64,000 nucleotides of DNA from Anaerolineales bacterium (GCA_020634935.1 JACKAT010000001.1:1-64000); one strand, 5' to 3'; counted from the first letter of the stretch, positions 17,026-26,553 are shown. Notes: generated by a model from the sequence alone, not told the origin. Program-made: numbers and translations.

Positions 17026-17817
17026 CTAAATAATTTTCTCGGCCAGCAGCCGATCAACCAAGGCTTTAGCCGACTCTTCCGCTGTGCCTTCAAGTATTTC
17101 AACCTGGGCCTCGCGGGTCGGCGGTAAGTCGATTTGCGACCATTTCACCTGCGAGCCGGCCGCGCCCACCTGCCCGGCGTCCAGTCCTAAATCGGCTACG
17201 CTCCAGACCGGGACGTCCTTTTTGGCCGCTTTACGGATTTGCATGAAACTGGGGTAGCGCGGCTCGTTGATCTCTTTAACCACTGTCATTACCGCCGGTA
17301 GTTTGCTGCTGACGGTCTCGCGCCCAGCCTCCATCAAGCGTTCCACGGTGATGGTTTTGGCCGCCGGGTCAATGGCCTTGATGGCCGCCACGTAGGATAG
17401 CTGAGCGGCCGCCAGTAGCGCCGCTACCTGCACCGCTGTAGCGAAGTTACCTCCGTCGATGGACGAGCGTCCGGCAATGACCAAATCATAGGCGCCGATC
17501 TTTTCGATGGCCGCTGCTAGCGCCCGGGCTGTGGCCAGACTATCACCGCCGGCCAACTGTGGATCGGAGATCAGCACGGCCTCATCCGCGCCCATCGCCA
17601 GGCCGCGCTTGAGAGTCTCGACCGCGTCGGGTGTACCCAGGCACAGCAGCGTCACGCTGCCGCCGTGGGCTTCGCGCAATTTCAAGCCCTCCTCAATCGC
17701 GTATTCATCCCAGGGATTGATGATCCGTGGCCCGCTGGCCATCAACTGTAAGCCATTCATATTCGCCGATAACTGCGCCGTATCGGGCACTTGTTTGATT
17801 AAAACAATGATTTTCAT
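17026..17817 (-). CDS. etfB: Electron transfer flavoprotein beta subunit
   Basis: 263 residues, full length. MKIIVLIKQVPDTAQ start, NPWDEYAIEEGLKLRE, DLVIAGRSSIDGGNFATAVQVAALL and the LPAVMTVVKEINEPRYPSFMQIRKA segment are EtfB hallmarks. It forms the heterodimer with EtfA and contacts acyl-CoA dehydrogenases. It is first of the etfB-etfA-etfD-ligase-dehydrogenase run; the acyl-CoA dehydrogenase upstream is separated by about 435 bp now holding a small mobile element. Confidence 0.95.
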   Translation of the reverse strand: MKIIVLIKQVPDTAQLSANMNGLQLMASGPRIINPWDEYAIEEGLKLREAHGGSVTLLCLGTPDAVETLKRGLAMGADEAVLISDPQLAGGDSLATARALAAAIEKIGAYDLVIAGRSSIDGGNFATAVQVAALLAAAQLSYVAAIKAIDPAAKTITVERLMEAGRETVSSKLPAVMTVVKEINEPRYPSFMQIRKAAKKDVPVWSVADLGLDAGQVGAAGSQVKWSQIDLPPTREAQVEILEGTAEESAKALVDRLLAEKII

Positions 17818-17908
17818 CCTATTTTTACCTCCGCAATAAAATATCAGTCGATCACAATTTTACATAAAAGTGGGCAAATAGAACGCAGATTGTACCGATC
17901 ACACGGAT

Positions 17909-18067
17909 GGTAGCTCTGCATTAAACCGTGGTGAAGAAAAATTAGACAGGATTAACCCGATTTACCGAATTATGACCGATAAAATCGTGATAATCGTGTC
18001 AATTCTGTCGATTATTTGGTCGATCTGCCGTCATCTTCGCGTTTCCACGGTTTAATGTTATGCTATC
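17909..18067. mobile_element. MITE-like element, 8-bp-duplication family, copy 1
   Basis: 159 bp from GGTAGC to GCTATC, with inner inverted repeats TTAAACCGTGG/CCACGGTTTAA. It is flanked by ACACGGAT on both sides (17901-17908 and 18068-18075), an apparent 8-bp target duplication, although that word recurs nearby. It encodes nothing and sits inside an older GTGTGATC/ACACGGAT-rich hairpin between etfB and the acyl-CoA dehydrogenase. Confidence 0.75.
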
Positions 18068-18252
18068 ACACGGATAAACACGGATATTTTTTAGTTAAAT
18101 CAAGCCTTATCGGTGAAAATCCGTATAATCTGTGTCATCCGTGTTCTATCATTTCTTATCAGATCTTGAAATCGTGATCGACTGAATATGTCTTCTCTGG
18201 TTTCTCCCCCATTCAGCCGTTTGCCGCTTATGGGCGTAACACCCAAAATCCG

Positions 18253-19410
18253 TTATCGCAACTGCAACTCGTTGCGGGCGATGATCATGCGTTGAATCTC
18301 GTTGGTGCCTTCGTAGATTTCGGTGATCTTGGCGTCGCGGAAGTAGCGTTCGATGGGCATTTCTTTGCTGTAGCCCATCCCGGCGTGAATTTGCACGGCC
18401 TGGTGAGCGCAGAACATCGCCGTTTCGCTGGCAAACAGCTTGGCGACGGCGGCCTCGGTGGTGAAGCGAGCGCCGCTGGTCTTGCCCTCTTCTTTGGCGA
18501 CGGCCGCCCGGTACATCAACAGCCGCGAGGCTTCCAGCCGGCTTTTCATATCGGCAATTTTCCACTGGATACCCTGGAATTGGCCGATGGGGCCGCCAAA
18601 AGCCTGTCGTTCGCGGGCGTACTTCACGCTGGCTTCATAGGCCGCTTCGGCGATGCCCACCGACTGCGCCGCAATACCGATGCGCCCGGAGTCAAGCACC
18701 GTCATGGCGATTTTGAAGCCCTGCCCCTCTTCGCCCAGCCGGTTTTCGACCGGGCAGCGGTAGTTATCAAAGTAAAGTTCGCAGGTGGCGCTGGCGCGAA
18801 TACCCAGCTTGTCCTCTTTACGGCCGAGTTGCAGCCCCGGCTGGCCGGCTTCGATGATGAAGGCGGTAATGCCGCGATGGCCGGCTTCGGGATTGGTCAT
18901 TGTAAACAGGATGAGAAAATCGGCGTTGGCGCCGTTGGTGACCCAGCTTTTGGTGCCGCTGATGAGGTAATGGTCGCCGTCGCGCACGGCCCGGCTGCGC
19001 ATGGTGCCCGCATCGGAGCCGGAGGCCGGCTCGGTGAGCGAGTAAGCGCCAATTTTTTCGCCGCTGGCCACCGGCACCAGGTATTTTTGCTTCTGTTCTT
19101 CGGTGCCAAAGGCCATCAGCGGGTAACAAACCAGGGTGTTGTTGGCCGATAGGATGGTGCCATGAGCGGCGTCCACCTTGCTGATTTCCTGGATGACCAG
19201 CATATGAGACAACGTATCCATTTCCGCGCCGCCGTACGCCTCCGGCACCTCGATGCCGAAGAAGCCCAGCGCGCCCATTTTTCCGATAGTCTCGGCCGGG
19301 AAGTCGCCGGTTTCGTCATAATGCGCCGCCACTTTGGCAATCTCATTTTGGGCAAAATCGCGGGCCGCGGCCTGAATCATTCTTTGTTCTTCATTGAGTT
19401 GAAAATCCAT
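18253..19410 (-). CDS. Acyl-CoA dehydrogenase
   Basis: 385 residues, normal length. FAD-binding signature YSLTEPASGSDAGTMRS near 124, SWVTNGANADFLI, FGGPIGQFQGIQWKIADM near 280, and the catalytic glutamate in ITEIYEGTNEIQRMIIARN near the end. It introduces the alpha-beta double bond in acyl-CoA and hands electrons to EtfAB encoded downstream. The ATG at 19410 has AAGGAGCG upstream; the longer frame to 19449 is unlikely. Chain-length class cannot be told; it is of the short/branched-chain type by overall look. Confidence 0.93.
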   Translation of the reverse strand: MDFQLNEEQRMIQAAARDFAQNEIAKVAAHYDETGDFPAETIGKMGALGFFGIEVPEAYGGAEMDTLSHMLVIQEISKVDAAHGTILSANNTLVCYPLMAFGTEEQKQKYLVPVASGEKIGAYSLTEPASGSDAGTMRSRAVRDGDHYLISGTKSWVTNGANADFLILFTMTNPEAGHRGITAFIIEAGQPGLQLGRKEDKLGIRASATCELYFDNYRCPVENRLGEEGQGFKIAMTVLDSGRIGIAAQSVGIAEAAYEASVKYARERQAFGGPIGQFQGIQWKIADMKSRLEASRLLMYRAAVAKEEGKTSGARFTTEAAVAKLFASETAMFCAHQAVQIHAGMGYSKEMPIERYFRDAKITEIYEGTNEIQRMIIARNELQLR

Positions 19411-19487
19411 TTTATGCGCTCCTTGTAAAATTTGCGTTGTGGTCGCCACTGACTACTCCGCCATAGCATTGCTCCCTCTCAATATAA

Positions 19488-19955
19488 TTATCGCCCGATC
19501 AGCATGGCCAGCGTTTCCGCGATCATCGCCGGTTTGTTCTCCCCGGCGATCTCAACCGTGTTCTGCACGGTCAGGAGTACGCGCCTGTCGCCTTTGTTCT
19601 CCGCCGCCAACAGAGTTACCCGATCACGAATGCGAGCGCCGGGCTTGACGGGCGCCAAGAAGCGCACCCGCTCAACCCCGTAGTTAATCGCCTGCGCCAC
19701 ACCGGCGGGTATCAGTTCAACTTCGTATTGGAATTGCGAGAGCAGCGCGAGGATCAGATAACCGTGGGCAATTGTTGAGCCATAGGGACTTTCACGCCTG
19801 GCCCGCTCTACATCGACGTGAATCCACTGGTGATCGCTGGTGCAGGCTGCAAACTGGCTGATCCGCTCCTGATCAATGGTCAGCCAATCCGAGACGCCCA
19901 ACTCATGCCCGACAAATTCATGAATAGTCGCCAATGCATATCCTTCTGTTGCCAT
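19488..19955 (-). CDS. MaoC-like dehydratase (enoyl-CoA hydratase 2 type)
   Basis: 155 residues. Single hot-dog domain with hydratase-2-like residues in FAACTSDHQWIHVDVERARRE...GSTIAHGYLILALLSQF (about 44-85; catalytic D and H). Members hydrate enoyl-CoA to 3-hydroxyacyl-CoA, the step missing from the 3HCDH enzyme in this operon. Family members usually yield the (R)-isomer while 3HCDH uses (S), so a direct hand-over is not assured. ATG 19955 with AGGAG; 77 bp upstream of the acyl-CoA dehydrogenase. Confidence 0.88.
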   Translation of the reverse strand: MATEGYALATIHEFVGHELGVSDWLTIDQERISQFAACTSDHQWIHVDVERARRESPYGSTIAHGYLILALLSQFQYEVELIPAGVAQAINYGVERVRFLAPVKPGARIRDRVTLLAAENKGDRRVLLTVQNTVEIAGENKPAMIAETLAMLIGR

Positions 19956-20094
19956 AAACTTCTCCTGATTTGAGGGGGATTTGGGATGGCGAGGCAACCT
20001 CTAACCATAATCTTATTCTAGGTCAGGAAAAGTTAGGTTGTCACCGATCTAAAGTACGGAAAAAGAGTGGGGGGTGCTATCGAAAGTATGGTTG

Positions 20095-22758
20095 TTACAA
20101 CAGCTTTAAGGAGCGCGCTTTGGCTACCGCTTGGGTGCGGTTGCGGACGTGGAGCTTCTGATAGATGCCGTTGAGATACCATTTGGTGGTGCTCAGGGAG
20201 ATATATAATTTTTCGGCAATTTGCCGGTTGGGGTAGCCTTCGGCCACCAGGCGCAGGATTTCGATTTCGCGTTCGCCAAGGGCATCGATGGCTGCTGGTT
20301 GGGGTTGGGGGGGTGGGGGTGGGGTGGGGGTGGTTCCGAAAGCCTGAAGGAGGTGCTTGATGAAGTCGGGGGCCAGGGCCTGATAATCGCACAGCAGCGC
20401 CGCCAGGCGCGGGTCTTCATCGAGGAAATGGCGTTGATACTGGCCGGGGGCGGCCAGACGGATGGCTTCGGGTAAATAAGCCGCCGCCCGGTCAGGGGCA
20501 GCCAGGGCTTGCAGGATACGAACCGTAATTAATTGGCTCAACCGGCCCTTTTGTTGGAAGGTGTGGGCCAGGGAGTCTAAGATATCCTGCGCGGCCAGGG
20601 TTTGCCCCTGGGCCAATAACAAGCGCGCCCGGGCCAGTTGGGCCTGCCGGGAGGGGCTAACCCGGTCCAACAACCGTTCAGCCGCCGCAATCTCCCCGTG
20701 CCGCAGATGCAGGTTGGCGGCGATTACATCGATCTCCTGGGCATCGGCGGGGTTGGGCAAGGTGGCGGCCACCTGCCGGCCGGCTTGCAAGGTGGCCCAG
20801 GCCGCTTGCGTCTGGCCTTGCACAAATTGCAAGCGAGCCAACGTGCGTTGGCCGATCAACATCTGAAACACCAGCCCTAACTTCTGGCACAGGTCAATCC
20901 CAATTTCCAAATGATGCCTGGCCCGGCCCAGGTTGTTGCCGACGTAGTGCAAAATGCCCAGCGAGACGTGCAGCCGGCCCGTGATCAGCCGGGCCTGCCC
21001 GCGCCGATCCGCGTAATCGGCCATGGCTTGCCGGCATAAACCCAAGGCTTCCAGTCGCCGCCCTTGCACGTACAGCAGCGGAGCCAGAAAGCTGAACGAT
21101 AGGATAACCATATAGTCGTGTCCCCGGTGTTGGGCCAGGGCCAGAGCTTGACGAAAGGTAACGGCGGCCTCCTCCAAGGCGTTCAGGGCCAGTTGGGCCT
21201 CGCCCAAAATGTTGAGCGCATAGGTATGGAAAATCGAGTCGGAATCGGCCAATAACTTTAAAGCCCGTTGGGCTAAGGCTCTGGCCGTCTCGTGCTTGTG
21301 CAGAGTGTAAGCAAATTCGGCCCGATAGGTATAAATTTCGGCTTGTTGCAAGGGATCGTCGGGGGGCGGCGCGGCCTGAGAATAAGCCGAGTATCGTTCG
21401 GCGGCCGGGTATTGACCGCGCAGGTATAAGAAATAGGCTTTGCGAGCGGCCAAAACGCTATGCCGGCGCACCGCTTCATCGGGCATAGTGTTGATCCATT
21501 CCAACAGCAGGGTGAAGCGACCCTCGTTAATCAGAGGCTCGGCGTTTTGTAGAATAAGCCGGGTCGCCGCAGAAAGGTTGTTAGCCGCCAGAGCATGTTG
21601 AATCGCTTCGGTGATGAGTTGCTGAGCCTCAAACCATTCGCTGGCTTGCTGATGCAAAACACGCTGCTGCTCTGGCGTTAGTTGCGTTCGCAAGAAATCG
21701 GCAAAAAGGGCGTGATAACGGTACCACTCGCGCACGTCATCGAGCGGGATGAGAAAAAGATTGGCCTGCTCGAGCCGGTAGAGCATGGCCTGGCTGTCGT
21801 TTTGCCCGGTAAGAGTGTTACATAAAGCCGCACAAAAACGGTCACAGATGGCGGTTTGCCGTAGAAAATGGCGGATAGGATCGGGCTGCTGTTGCATCAC
21901 TTCTTCGGCCAGGTAGTCAATAACATAGCGGTTTTTGGCGCTAAAGTTGTTGACGGCGGCGGCGAGGTCCAGGGCATGTTGCTTTTTTCGGAGCGACAGG
22001 GCGGCCATCTGCAAGCCGGCGACCCACCCTTCGGTGCGGGCCTCAACGGCGCCGATCGTCTCCCGGGTCAGGTTCAATCCCATGACTTGATTAAGAAAGT
22101 CAGCCGCTTCTTCGTGGGTGAAGCGAAGCTGTTGGATGCCCATTTCAGTCAGCATGCCCCGCATCCGCCACCGGGCCAGGGGCAGAGGCAACTCCTCCCG
22201 GCTGGTAAAAACGAGATGGAGCTGCGGCGGAACATTAACCAGCAGGAAGGACACGGCCTGATGAATGGCGGCCAGACGAATGACGTGATAATCATCCAAA
22301 ACCAGGGTAATCCGCCCCGGCCAGGCCGCCACCTCGTTGAGGATGGAGGTCAACACCGGTTCGGCATCAATCATCTGAAGGGTGTCCAGCAGAGCTGTCG
22401 CCGTCTCGCCTAATTGGTCGTCAACTGTTTGTAAGGCCAGGACGAGGTACATGAGGAACTGCTGCAAATCATTGTCGTTTTCATCCAGCGACAGCCAGGC
22501 GACATGGGAAGGATGAAGGATGAAGGATGAAGGATGAAGAGAGGTTTCAGGCGGTTTATCCTTCATTGGGCTTGATTTAGCCATTTGATTAAGCCAGGCG
22601 CTGACGAGGGTTGTTTTGCCGAACCCGGCCGGACCGATGACGATGGTCGCTTTCCCGTACCAGCCGGCCTTGAGTTGATCGATCAGCCGTAGGCGCGGCA
22701 CCAGCACAGGACGAACGGGGGGCATATAGAGTTTGGTGTGTAGAATGGTAGCAGCCAT
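20095..22758 (-). CDS. LuxR/MalT-type (LAL) ATP-binding transcriptional regulator
   Basis: 887 residues. STAND-type ATPase at the N-terminus with Walker A GPAGFGKTTLVSAWL (about 43-57), WLSLDENDN, and Walker B LVLDDYHVI near 150. A long helical/TPR-like sensor region covers about 400-810. The C-terminal LuxR HTH at 822-880 includes GEREIEILRLVAEGYPNRQIAEKL. MalT-family proteins oligomerise on binding inducer plus ATP and activate promoters. It is convergent with nothing and reads toward the fatty-acid operon, separated from MaoC by 139 bp. Inducer and targets unknown; it is one candidate for the shared promoter box described at 42 and 48-53 kb. Confidence 0.93.
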   Translation of the reverse strand: MAATILHTKLYMPPVRPVLVPRLRLIDQLKAGWYGKATIVIGPAGFGKTTLVSAWLNQMAKSSPMKDKPPETSLHPSSFILHPSHVAWLSLDENDNDLQQFLMYLVLALQTVDDQLGETATALLDTLQMIDAEPVLTSILNEVAAWPGRITLVLDDYHVIRLAAIHQAVSFLLVNVPPQLHLVFTSREELPLPLARWRMRGMLTEMGIQQLRFTHEEAADFLNQVMGLNLTRETIGAVEARTEGWVAGLQMAALSLRKKQHALDLAAAVNNFSAKNRYVIDYLAEEVMQQQPDPIRHFLRQTAICDRFCAALCNTLTGQNDSQAMLYRLEQANLFLIPLDDVREWYRYHALFADFLRTQLTPEQQRVLHQQASEWFEAQQLITEAIQHALAANNLSAATRLILQNAEPLINEGRFTLLLEWINTMPDEAVRRHSVLAARKAYFLYLRGQYPAAERYSAYSQAAPPPDDPLQQAEIYTYRAEFAYTLHKHETARALAQRALKLLADSDSIFHTYALNILGEAQLALNALEEAAVTFRQALALAQHRGHDYMVILSFSFLAPLLYVQGRRLEALGLCRQAMADYADRRGQARLITGRLHVSLGILHYVGNNLGRARHHLEIGIDLCQKLGLVFQMLIGQRTLARLQFVQGQTQAAWATLQAGRQVAATLPNPADAQEIDVIAANLHLRHGEIAAAERLLDRVSPSRQAQLARARLLLAQGQTLAAQDILDSLAHTFQQKGRLSQLITVRILQALAAPDRAAAYLPEAIRLAAPGQYQRHFLDEDPRLAALLCDYQALAPDFIKHLLQAFGTTPTPPPPPQPQPAAIDALGEREIEILRLVAEGYPNRQIAEKLYISLSTTKWYLNGIYQKLHVRNRTQAVAKARSLKLL

Positions 22759-23500
22759 TGCTTGAATTCTCGCTTCGCTCGATTGATCTCTTTTTGTCCG
22801 GCTTGTTTCCTTGAATCTGAATATACGTAGCTTACCGTTAGTATATCATGGCCTGTTGACAACGAATAATTGTACAGGAGGGAGAGGGCGCACGTTACTT
22901 TGGGGGTGAACCAGACGCCGGGCATCGCTGCGGTTGCTGAATTGGTCAATTTGGCGGCTGCCAACAATCATCGACAGCCACCTTTTAGAAATGGAATATG
23001 TTTATGGTGGTTGTGGTGTTGCCCGTCATACACTGCAAATCACGGTCGAAGATTTGGTGAAAGTGACCCAAGCGCGTGTATTTGAGTTCACAGCGTTGAA
23101 GCAGTCGGGGTGAGTCAAAAGTAAACATAAAAAAGCAATATGGTCGCGGGTCAGGGTGGGTTCTGGCGGGCCTATGTTGGGGCTGTAGGGTGCAGGGCGG
23201 TATTGTAGGTCGGGTTTGTGTTTTTCCTGATTACAACAGAGAGACAATAGGATTGAAGTTGAGAACAAGCGATAGGATGTTGATAGAAAATTGATGGGTT
23301 GGAGCATGTTTTTTGTTATATCATAACCCAAGTTGCTACCCATTAACAGATGAAGTGGGTTTTACCTCAAAGACGCTAAGGGCGCTAAGTTTTTATATAA
23401 AATTTTCGGGTTCTTGGCGTCTTTGTGGGGCCAATAGGGTGTTGGTGTTAAAGGTAGCAACGCTTGATCTCAGATTGAAACCCGACGAAAGGAACAACGA
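22759..23500. other. Intergenic region with gene remnant and hairpin element
   Basis: A short frame at about 22990-23110 (ending VEDLVKVTQARVFEFTALKQ) looks like the tail of a lost gene. An element-like segment at 23326-23472 is bounded by AAGTTGCTACC and GGTAGCAACGCTT, with inner CAAAGACGC/GCGTCTTTG pairing. No other gene is seen. Confidence 0.45.
23326..23472. repeat. Hairpin element with GGTAGCAAC ends
   Basis: AAGTTGCTACC at the left and GGTAGCAACGCTT at the right are inverted. Inside, CAAAGACGCTAAG pairs with CTTGGCGTCTTTG. Non-coding; the end sequence resembles, but is not the same as, the GGTAGC ends of the 158-bp family. Confidence 0.5.
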
Positions 23501-25375
23501 ATGCTCGACAGCTATCAGAGATCTCCAGACAGCGACCTGGAGGGAAAACGATCTCGCGTAGGCAAAGCCGTAGATCTAGAGGAGGTTCCGCAAGGTACTG
23601 ACAGACAGCAACCGGTCCGGGGGCCTAACCCGGACCGGCGACCGGCCCCGCGCCGTACCAGCGCAAAGGCCCACCTGTTCGTCACCGTCTGTCATTGGAT
23701 GCTGGTTGTTCTCCTGGCGCTCAACCTTCTTTCTGGGATGCGGATCGGCTGGGGCTATCAGAAGAGCCTGCTAGGGGGCGCTGAGGGTGTCTGGGGCGCC
23801 CTCCTCGGATCGCTCTCGCCCAGAGGCGCTCTGTTCGGTATTAACCTCATCGACTTGCACATCTACTTGGCGTTTCTCATGCTGCTCACAGCAGGCGTGT
23901 ACACCGGGTATATGGTACGGTCCCGCGCCACCCGGCGGCTCACGGTGACGGGCAAAACCTTCCAGAAGCTCTTCGACGGGCTTCGCCGCGGCCACTTCCT
24001 GCGGAACAAGGTCGCGCTCTGGTCCGCCAACCTCCTCGTCTACTGGATCGCGTTCATCTTCGTCGTCGTGCTGATGGTGACCGGGATCGCGCTCTACCGC
24101 GTCGATCTCGGTCTCTCTGCGGTCCTGGGGGGCTATGACGCCATGCGATTGCTACACGGGCTTGTCGCTTACCTGCTGATTCCCTATGTAATTATCCACA
24201 CCTTATTGCAATGGTTCTTCGGCCAGTTCTGGACCATCTTCAAGGCCCGGCTCTGGTGGCCCCACGTCCGGGCCGGCATGTTCGCCGTTGTCATCTTCAG
24301 CCCGATGGTGGCGGGGCTTTACTTCCTCAACAGCCTCCCGGCAACCCTGACGGCTCCACGGCTGCCGGACGGGCTTCCAGCCCCCGCGCTTGATGGCGAT
24401 CCCGGCGACCCTGGCTGGGCCAATGTGAAGCCAGTAACGATCCGCACGGTTAAGGGCGCGAACGACCCGGAGCATGTGGATGTCTCGGTTAAGGCTGTTC
24501 ACGATGGCCGGTACGTGTACTTTCAGTTCCAGTGGGCCGACGCCGACGTTAGCTATAAGCGCTACCCGCTCCTGAAGACCGAGAAGGGCTGGAAGATGTT
24601 ACAGACGGCCTATGAGCGAGCGGACGAAAATGTGTACTACGAGGACAAGCTGTCGATGTATATCACCGATGTACAAAATGGGAGCTGCGCCTCGACCTGT
24701 CACCTCGGCGTTGGTCCGGCCAGTGAAAGGGGCGAGAAGCACGGCCTGCACTACACTGCGGGTGAGGTTGGCGACGTGTGGCACTGGAAGTCCGTGCGCA
24801 CCGACCCGATGGGGGAACTGGCCGGCGAGCCCGGCTTCCTGGATGATCAATACTTTGGTCCGCCCACCCCTCTGCCGGAGGATCCCAAAGAACGGTATAC
24901 CGGCGGGTACTATCCGGACCCCAACGAGGGCGGTGGGTACGCCTACAACTTCGTAAAGCTCGATCCGGACAAGCCCGTGGGCGAGACATACGTGCTCCCC
25001 CAATTCCTGCCGCCAGCACCCATAATCTATACAAACCCAGATGCCGCCACGTCCGAGCAAGGACGGACGTGGTGGATCCACCAAGCGCAGGCGATCCCGT
25101 ACACGAAGGAGGCCGATACCTATCCTGTGGGCAGCATCATCCCGAACATCGTCATCAGCCCGCTCACGGGCGACCGCGGCGACATCAGGGGGAAAGCCGA
25201 GTGGCGCGACGGGCGCTGGACGCTTGAGACTCGTCGCCTCCTCGACACCGGGAGCCCGTATGACGTCGCCTTCGTGCCGGGCGAGCCGGTCTATATCTCG
25301 GTGGCCATATACAACCGAACCCAGACACGACACGGCGAGCACATTACACCCGTGCAGGTGATACTGCAACCGTGA
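23501..25375 (+). CDS. Cytochrome b561-like / ethylbenzene-dehydrogenase-gamma-like fusion
   Basis: 624 residues. After a charged 55-residue leader, a membrane cytochrome-b561-type domain spans about 58-290 with histidines in HWML, LHIYL, LLHGL and IIHTL helices. The exported remainder (about 300-624) resembles the EB_dh heme-binding gamma family (VYFQFQWADADVSYKRYPLL, then YEDKLSMYITD). It carries CASTCH, a CX3CH variant of the c-type heme motif, near residue 400. The protein would move electrons between periplasmic heme and the quinone pool. Codon use is GC-richer than flanking DNA, suggesting acquisition. I saw no partner catalytic subunit nearby. ATG 23501 is weak; an internal start is possible. 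Confidence 0.75.
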   Translation: MLDSYQRSPDSDLEGKRSRVGKAVDLEEVPQGTDRQQPVRGPNPDRRPAPRRTSAKAHLFVTVCHWMLVVLLALNLLSGMRIGWGYQKSLLGGAEGVWGALLGSLSPRGALFGINLIDLHIYLAFLMLLTAGVYTGYMVRSRATRRLTVTGKTFQKLFDGLRRGHFLRNKVALWSANLLVYWIAFIFVVVLMVTGIALYRVDLGLSAVLGGYDAMRLLHGLVAYLLIPYVIIHTLLQWFFGQFWTIFKARLWWPHVRAGMFAVVIFSPMVAGLYFLNSLPATLTAPRLPDGLPAPALDGDPGDPGWANVKPVTIRTVKGANDPEHVDVSVKAVHDGRYVYFQFQWADADVSYKRYPLLKTEKGWKMLQTAYERADENVYYEDKLSMYITDVQNGSCASTCHLGVGPASERGEKHGLHYTAGEVGDVWHWKSVRTDPMGELAGEPGFLDDQYFGPPTPLPEDPKERYTGGYYPDPNEGGGYAYNFVKLDPDKPVGETYVLPQFLPPAPIIYTNPDAATSEQGRTWWIHQAQAIPYTKEADTYPVGSIIPNIVISPLTGDRGDIRGKAEWRDGRWTLETRRLLDTGSPYDVAFVPGEPVYISVAIYNRTQTRHGEHITPVQVILQP

Positions 25376-25442
25376 GGGGTGTCTAACTTCTTTTATGGTG
25401 ACAGTTGGTTAATTGCTAACGGGGCAAGTCGGTGAGACGGGA

Positions 25443-25663
25443 TTACCACGGGATCGGGCCGTTCTCGCCCGAGAAGGCGCCCGTCGGACCGTCCGGGCCG
25501 AGCCGCGCGAGCCGAACCGGCTCACGAGCGGCCTCTTGAACCGTGCGTGTTCCAAAGAAGTTGTTAAGCTCCGTCGCGGTTGGGCCTGGGTTGGCAGCGT
25601 TGACCTTGATCGCTGTCGTTTCAAGTTCGATGGCAAAGGCAAGCGTGATCGCGTTGAGGGCCG
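25443..25663 (-). pseudogene. C-terminal fragment of a short-chain dehydrogenase
   Basis: The frame reads ALNAITLAFAIELETTAIKVN, then NPGPTATELNNF and GPDGPTGAFSGENGPIPW before the stop: the last third of a classical SDR. The catalytic and cofactor parts are missing because the gene is cut by the element at 25664-25776. The next intact SDR (25780) is a different protein, so this is a genuine remnant. Confidence 0.7.
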
Positions 25664-25776
25664 TCATAATCGACAGAACCTTCGGCAGGATTATCACGAT
25701 TTTATCGATCATAATTCGGTAAATCATGTTAATCCTGTCTAAATTTTTCTTCACCACGGTTTAGTACAAAGCTACC
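25664..25776. mobile_element. MITE-like element, 8-bp-duplication family, truncated copy
   Basis: In reverse orientation, GGTAGC (ending 25776), CTAAACCGTGG and the conserved TTACCGAATTATGATCGATAAA interior are present. The far inverted repeat is absent; the sequence passes directly into the SDR remnant after TCTGTCGATTATG. Confidence 0.7.
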
Positions 25777-25779
25777 GCG

Positions 25780-26499
25780 CTACATCGGCATGCCTGTTTC
25801 GGCAGGTTCACTGATGGCCGCTTCCAGGATTTTACGCGCCACATCTTCGGCCGAGTCAGGAGGGGGCATTGGTTGGCCGCCGTCTGGACGCCAGTTGCCC
25901 ATGTTTTCTTCGAACACAGCGTTCTTGCCAAAATCCGTGGCGGTCATGCCCGGATGAAACAGCACAACCCGAATGTTATCGGCCGCCAGCTCATTGCGAG
26001 CCGTCAGGCTCAGGCCGTTCAGCGCGTACTTGGTCGAGGCATACGTGCCGATCCCCGGAATCGCCATTTTGCTCACGTTAGAACTGATGTTTATAATGAC
26101 GCCGCCGCCCTGCTCTTTCATCTTTGGTACAACCGCCTGTATCCCGTGGAGTGGCCCCAGCATATTCAGCTCGATAATCTGGCGGTAGTGATCGGGATCG
26201 ACCGTGGCGATCCAGCCCGCCACCGCTCGCCCGGCATTGTTGATCAGGATGTCAATCTGACCAAAGCGCTCGTAAGCTTGGTCGATCAACGCTCTTACCT
26301 GAGCCGGGTCGGTTACATCGGTGGGAACGATCAGCGTTTCGGCCTGGGACGGTAGACTGTGGGCGACCGCCGCCAATTTGTCGGCAGACCGCGCCGCGAG
26401 GACCAGTTTCGCGCCCGCCTCGGCGAAGACGCGGGCCGTCGCCGCGCCAATGCCCATCGAAGCGCCGGTAATAATCACAACTTTGTCTTGTACTTCCAT
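25780..26499 (-). CDS. Short-chain dehydrogenase/reductase
   Basis: 239 residues, classical SDR length. TGASMGIG at about 11-18, NNAG near 89, serine in INISSNVS and YASTK (Y-x3-K) near 152; N in IELNMLGP. The substrate is unknown. AGGAGGT precedes the ATG. A pair of GGAAC-TATG-TTCC palindromes lies 55-105 bp upstream, between it and a divergent TetR gene, which probably represses it. Confidence 0.9.
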   Translation of the reverse strand: MEVQDKVVIITGASMGIGAATARVFAEAGAKLVLAARSADKLAAVAHSLPSQAETLIVPTDVTDPAQVRALIDQAYERFGQIDILINNAGRAVAGWIATVDPDHYRQIIELNMLGPLHGIQAVVPKMKEQGGGVIINISSNVSKMAIPGIGTYASTKYALNGLSLTARNELAADNIRVVLFHPGMTATDFGKNAVFEENMGNWRPDGGQPMPPPDSAEDVARKILEAAISEPAETGMPM

Positions 26500-26553
26500 A
26501 ATATACCTCCTGGTAATAGGTGACAGTTGTCAACTCCACTTACTTCGTGTAAA

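Noticed and set aside
18292..19152. Long plus-strand ORF over the acyl-CoA dehydrogenase
   Set aside because: Antisense shadow; the minus-strand frame has all family motifs.
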